Assembly (NCBI RefSeq): GCF_023100905.1
Contig: NZ_CP064686.1
Span: 6,970,001 to 7,034,000, forward strand
Direction of reading: 5' to 3'
DNA from: Bradyrhizobium sp. 4
GTDB lineage: Bacteria > Pseudomonadota > Alphaproteobacteria > Rhizobiales > Xanthobacteraceae
Length of the DNA: 64,000 bases
Part shown: positions 63,703 through 64,000 of the stretch, in pieces
How the letters are laid out: each line of letters starts with the position of its first letter
Position numbering within the stretch: position 1 is the first letter of the stretch
Made by a program: the position numbers and the translations under genes
Notes under the pieces: model-generated
Seen by the model: only the letters and a program-made list of their open reading frames with translations
Told to the model about the DNA's origin: nothing
The model's database searches: none

Positions 63703-64000
63703 CAGATCACCCGCCGCGCATCGAGCGCGTCACGCAGGCCATCGCCGATGAAGTTGATGGCGACCACCGCGATGAAGATCGCGCCGCCCGGAAACAGCGC
63801 CCAGTGCGGGCCGATGTCGAGAAAGTCCTTGGCATCATAGAGCAGCCGGCCCCAGGTCGGGGTATCCGGAGGGAAGCCGAGGCCGAGGAAGGACAGCGTC
63901 GATTCCGCGATGATGGCGGCGGCCACGTCGATGGTGCCGGCGATGATCACCGGACCCAGCGCATTAGGCAGGATATGGCGCACTACCTGCCGCACCGGGC
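63702..64000 (-). CDS. dipeptide ABC transporter permease (DppC type), C-terminal part
   Basis: The last 98 or so codons of an inner-membrane permease whose 5' part lies beyond the window edge. The EAA-loop region (HILPNALGPVIIAGT) and membrane helices (TIDVAAAIIAESTLSFLGLG, ALFPGGAIFIAVVAINFIG) fit DppC/OppC. The reading frame is open to the edge. The periplasmic binding protein and DppB should lie further right. Confidence 0.9.

Overview
The window looks like chromosomal DNA of a Bradyrhizobium-type alphaproteobacterium. It is GC-rich with strong third-position GC bias. The rRNA operon has the order 16S, tRNA-Ile(GAU), tRNA-Ala(UGC). A tlpA gene closely resembling that of B. japonicum lies next to argH. 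The large TIGR02302 membrane protein is split into two tandem frames, an arrangement I recall being noted for B. japonicum. Several families of palindromic intergenic repeats typical of this group are present. No phage, insertion sequence, integrase or CRISPR array is visible, so this reads as core chromosome rather than an island.

Layout. 1-2418: 5' half of an rRNA operon on the minus strand (16S, two tRNAs, leader and promoter; 23S lies off the left edge). 2972-12661: M23 peptidase, secreted beta-propeller protein, clpB, MOSC protein, TIGR02594 secreted protein and an alpha/beta hydrolase. 12686-14726: metX-metW behind a SAM-II riboswitch that overlaps a terminator/antiterminator. 14939-17851: chorismate mutase, hisC-type aminotransferase and prephenate dehydrogenase, an aromatic amino acid operon divergent from metX. 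17965-28433: outer-membrane barrel protein, SGNH hydrolase, DUF2125 protein, ChaC, PlsC, YdcF, ftsE-ftsX, a zinc-ribbon protein and a single-domain response regulator. 28569-31651: the split TIGR02302 pair. 31818-35492: small enzymes, a six-Cys secreted protein and an HxlR regulator. 35550-39416: lysA, lptM and argH divergent from tlpA. 39770-43432: 3-hydroxybutyryl-CoA dehydrogenase, etfBA, cobalamin adenosyltransferase and a twin-TM protein. 43637-48397: YihY, hybrid histidine kinase, gluQRS, AlkA-type glycosylase and LysR. 48574-52297: nitronate monooxygenase, LivK-type binding protein and acyl-CoA synthetase, divergent from the LysR gene. 52476-61717: small stress-type proteins, flavin monooxygenase, NHL protein, HNH endonuclease, GH16 hydrolase, dodecin, GGDEF protein and a HAD hydrolase. 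61742-64000: a dipeptide ABC transporter (ATPases plus the end of a permease) running off the right edge.

How the genes work together. Methionine synthesis (metXW) appears feedback-controlled by SAM through transcription termination. Tyr/Phe synthesis is a compact three-gene unit whose HisC-type enzyme may serve as the aromatic aminotransferase. EtfBA and the 3-hydroxyacyl-CoA dehydrogenase belong to fatty or organic acid oxidation. Two sites matching the EcfG general-stress promoter (GGAAC, 16-17 nt, CGTT) lie correctly oriented in front of dodecin and of the TIGR02302 pair.

I found no clearly undescribed multi-gene defence or mobile system. The most rewarding leads are the riboswitch-terminator module, the split TIGR02302 operon with its candidate stress promoter, the LysR-controlled three-gene cluster and the intergenic palindromes.
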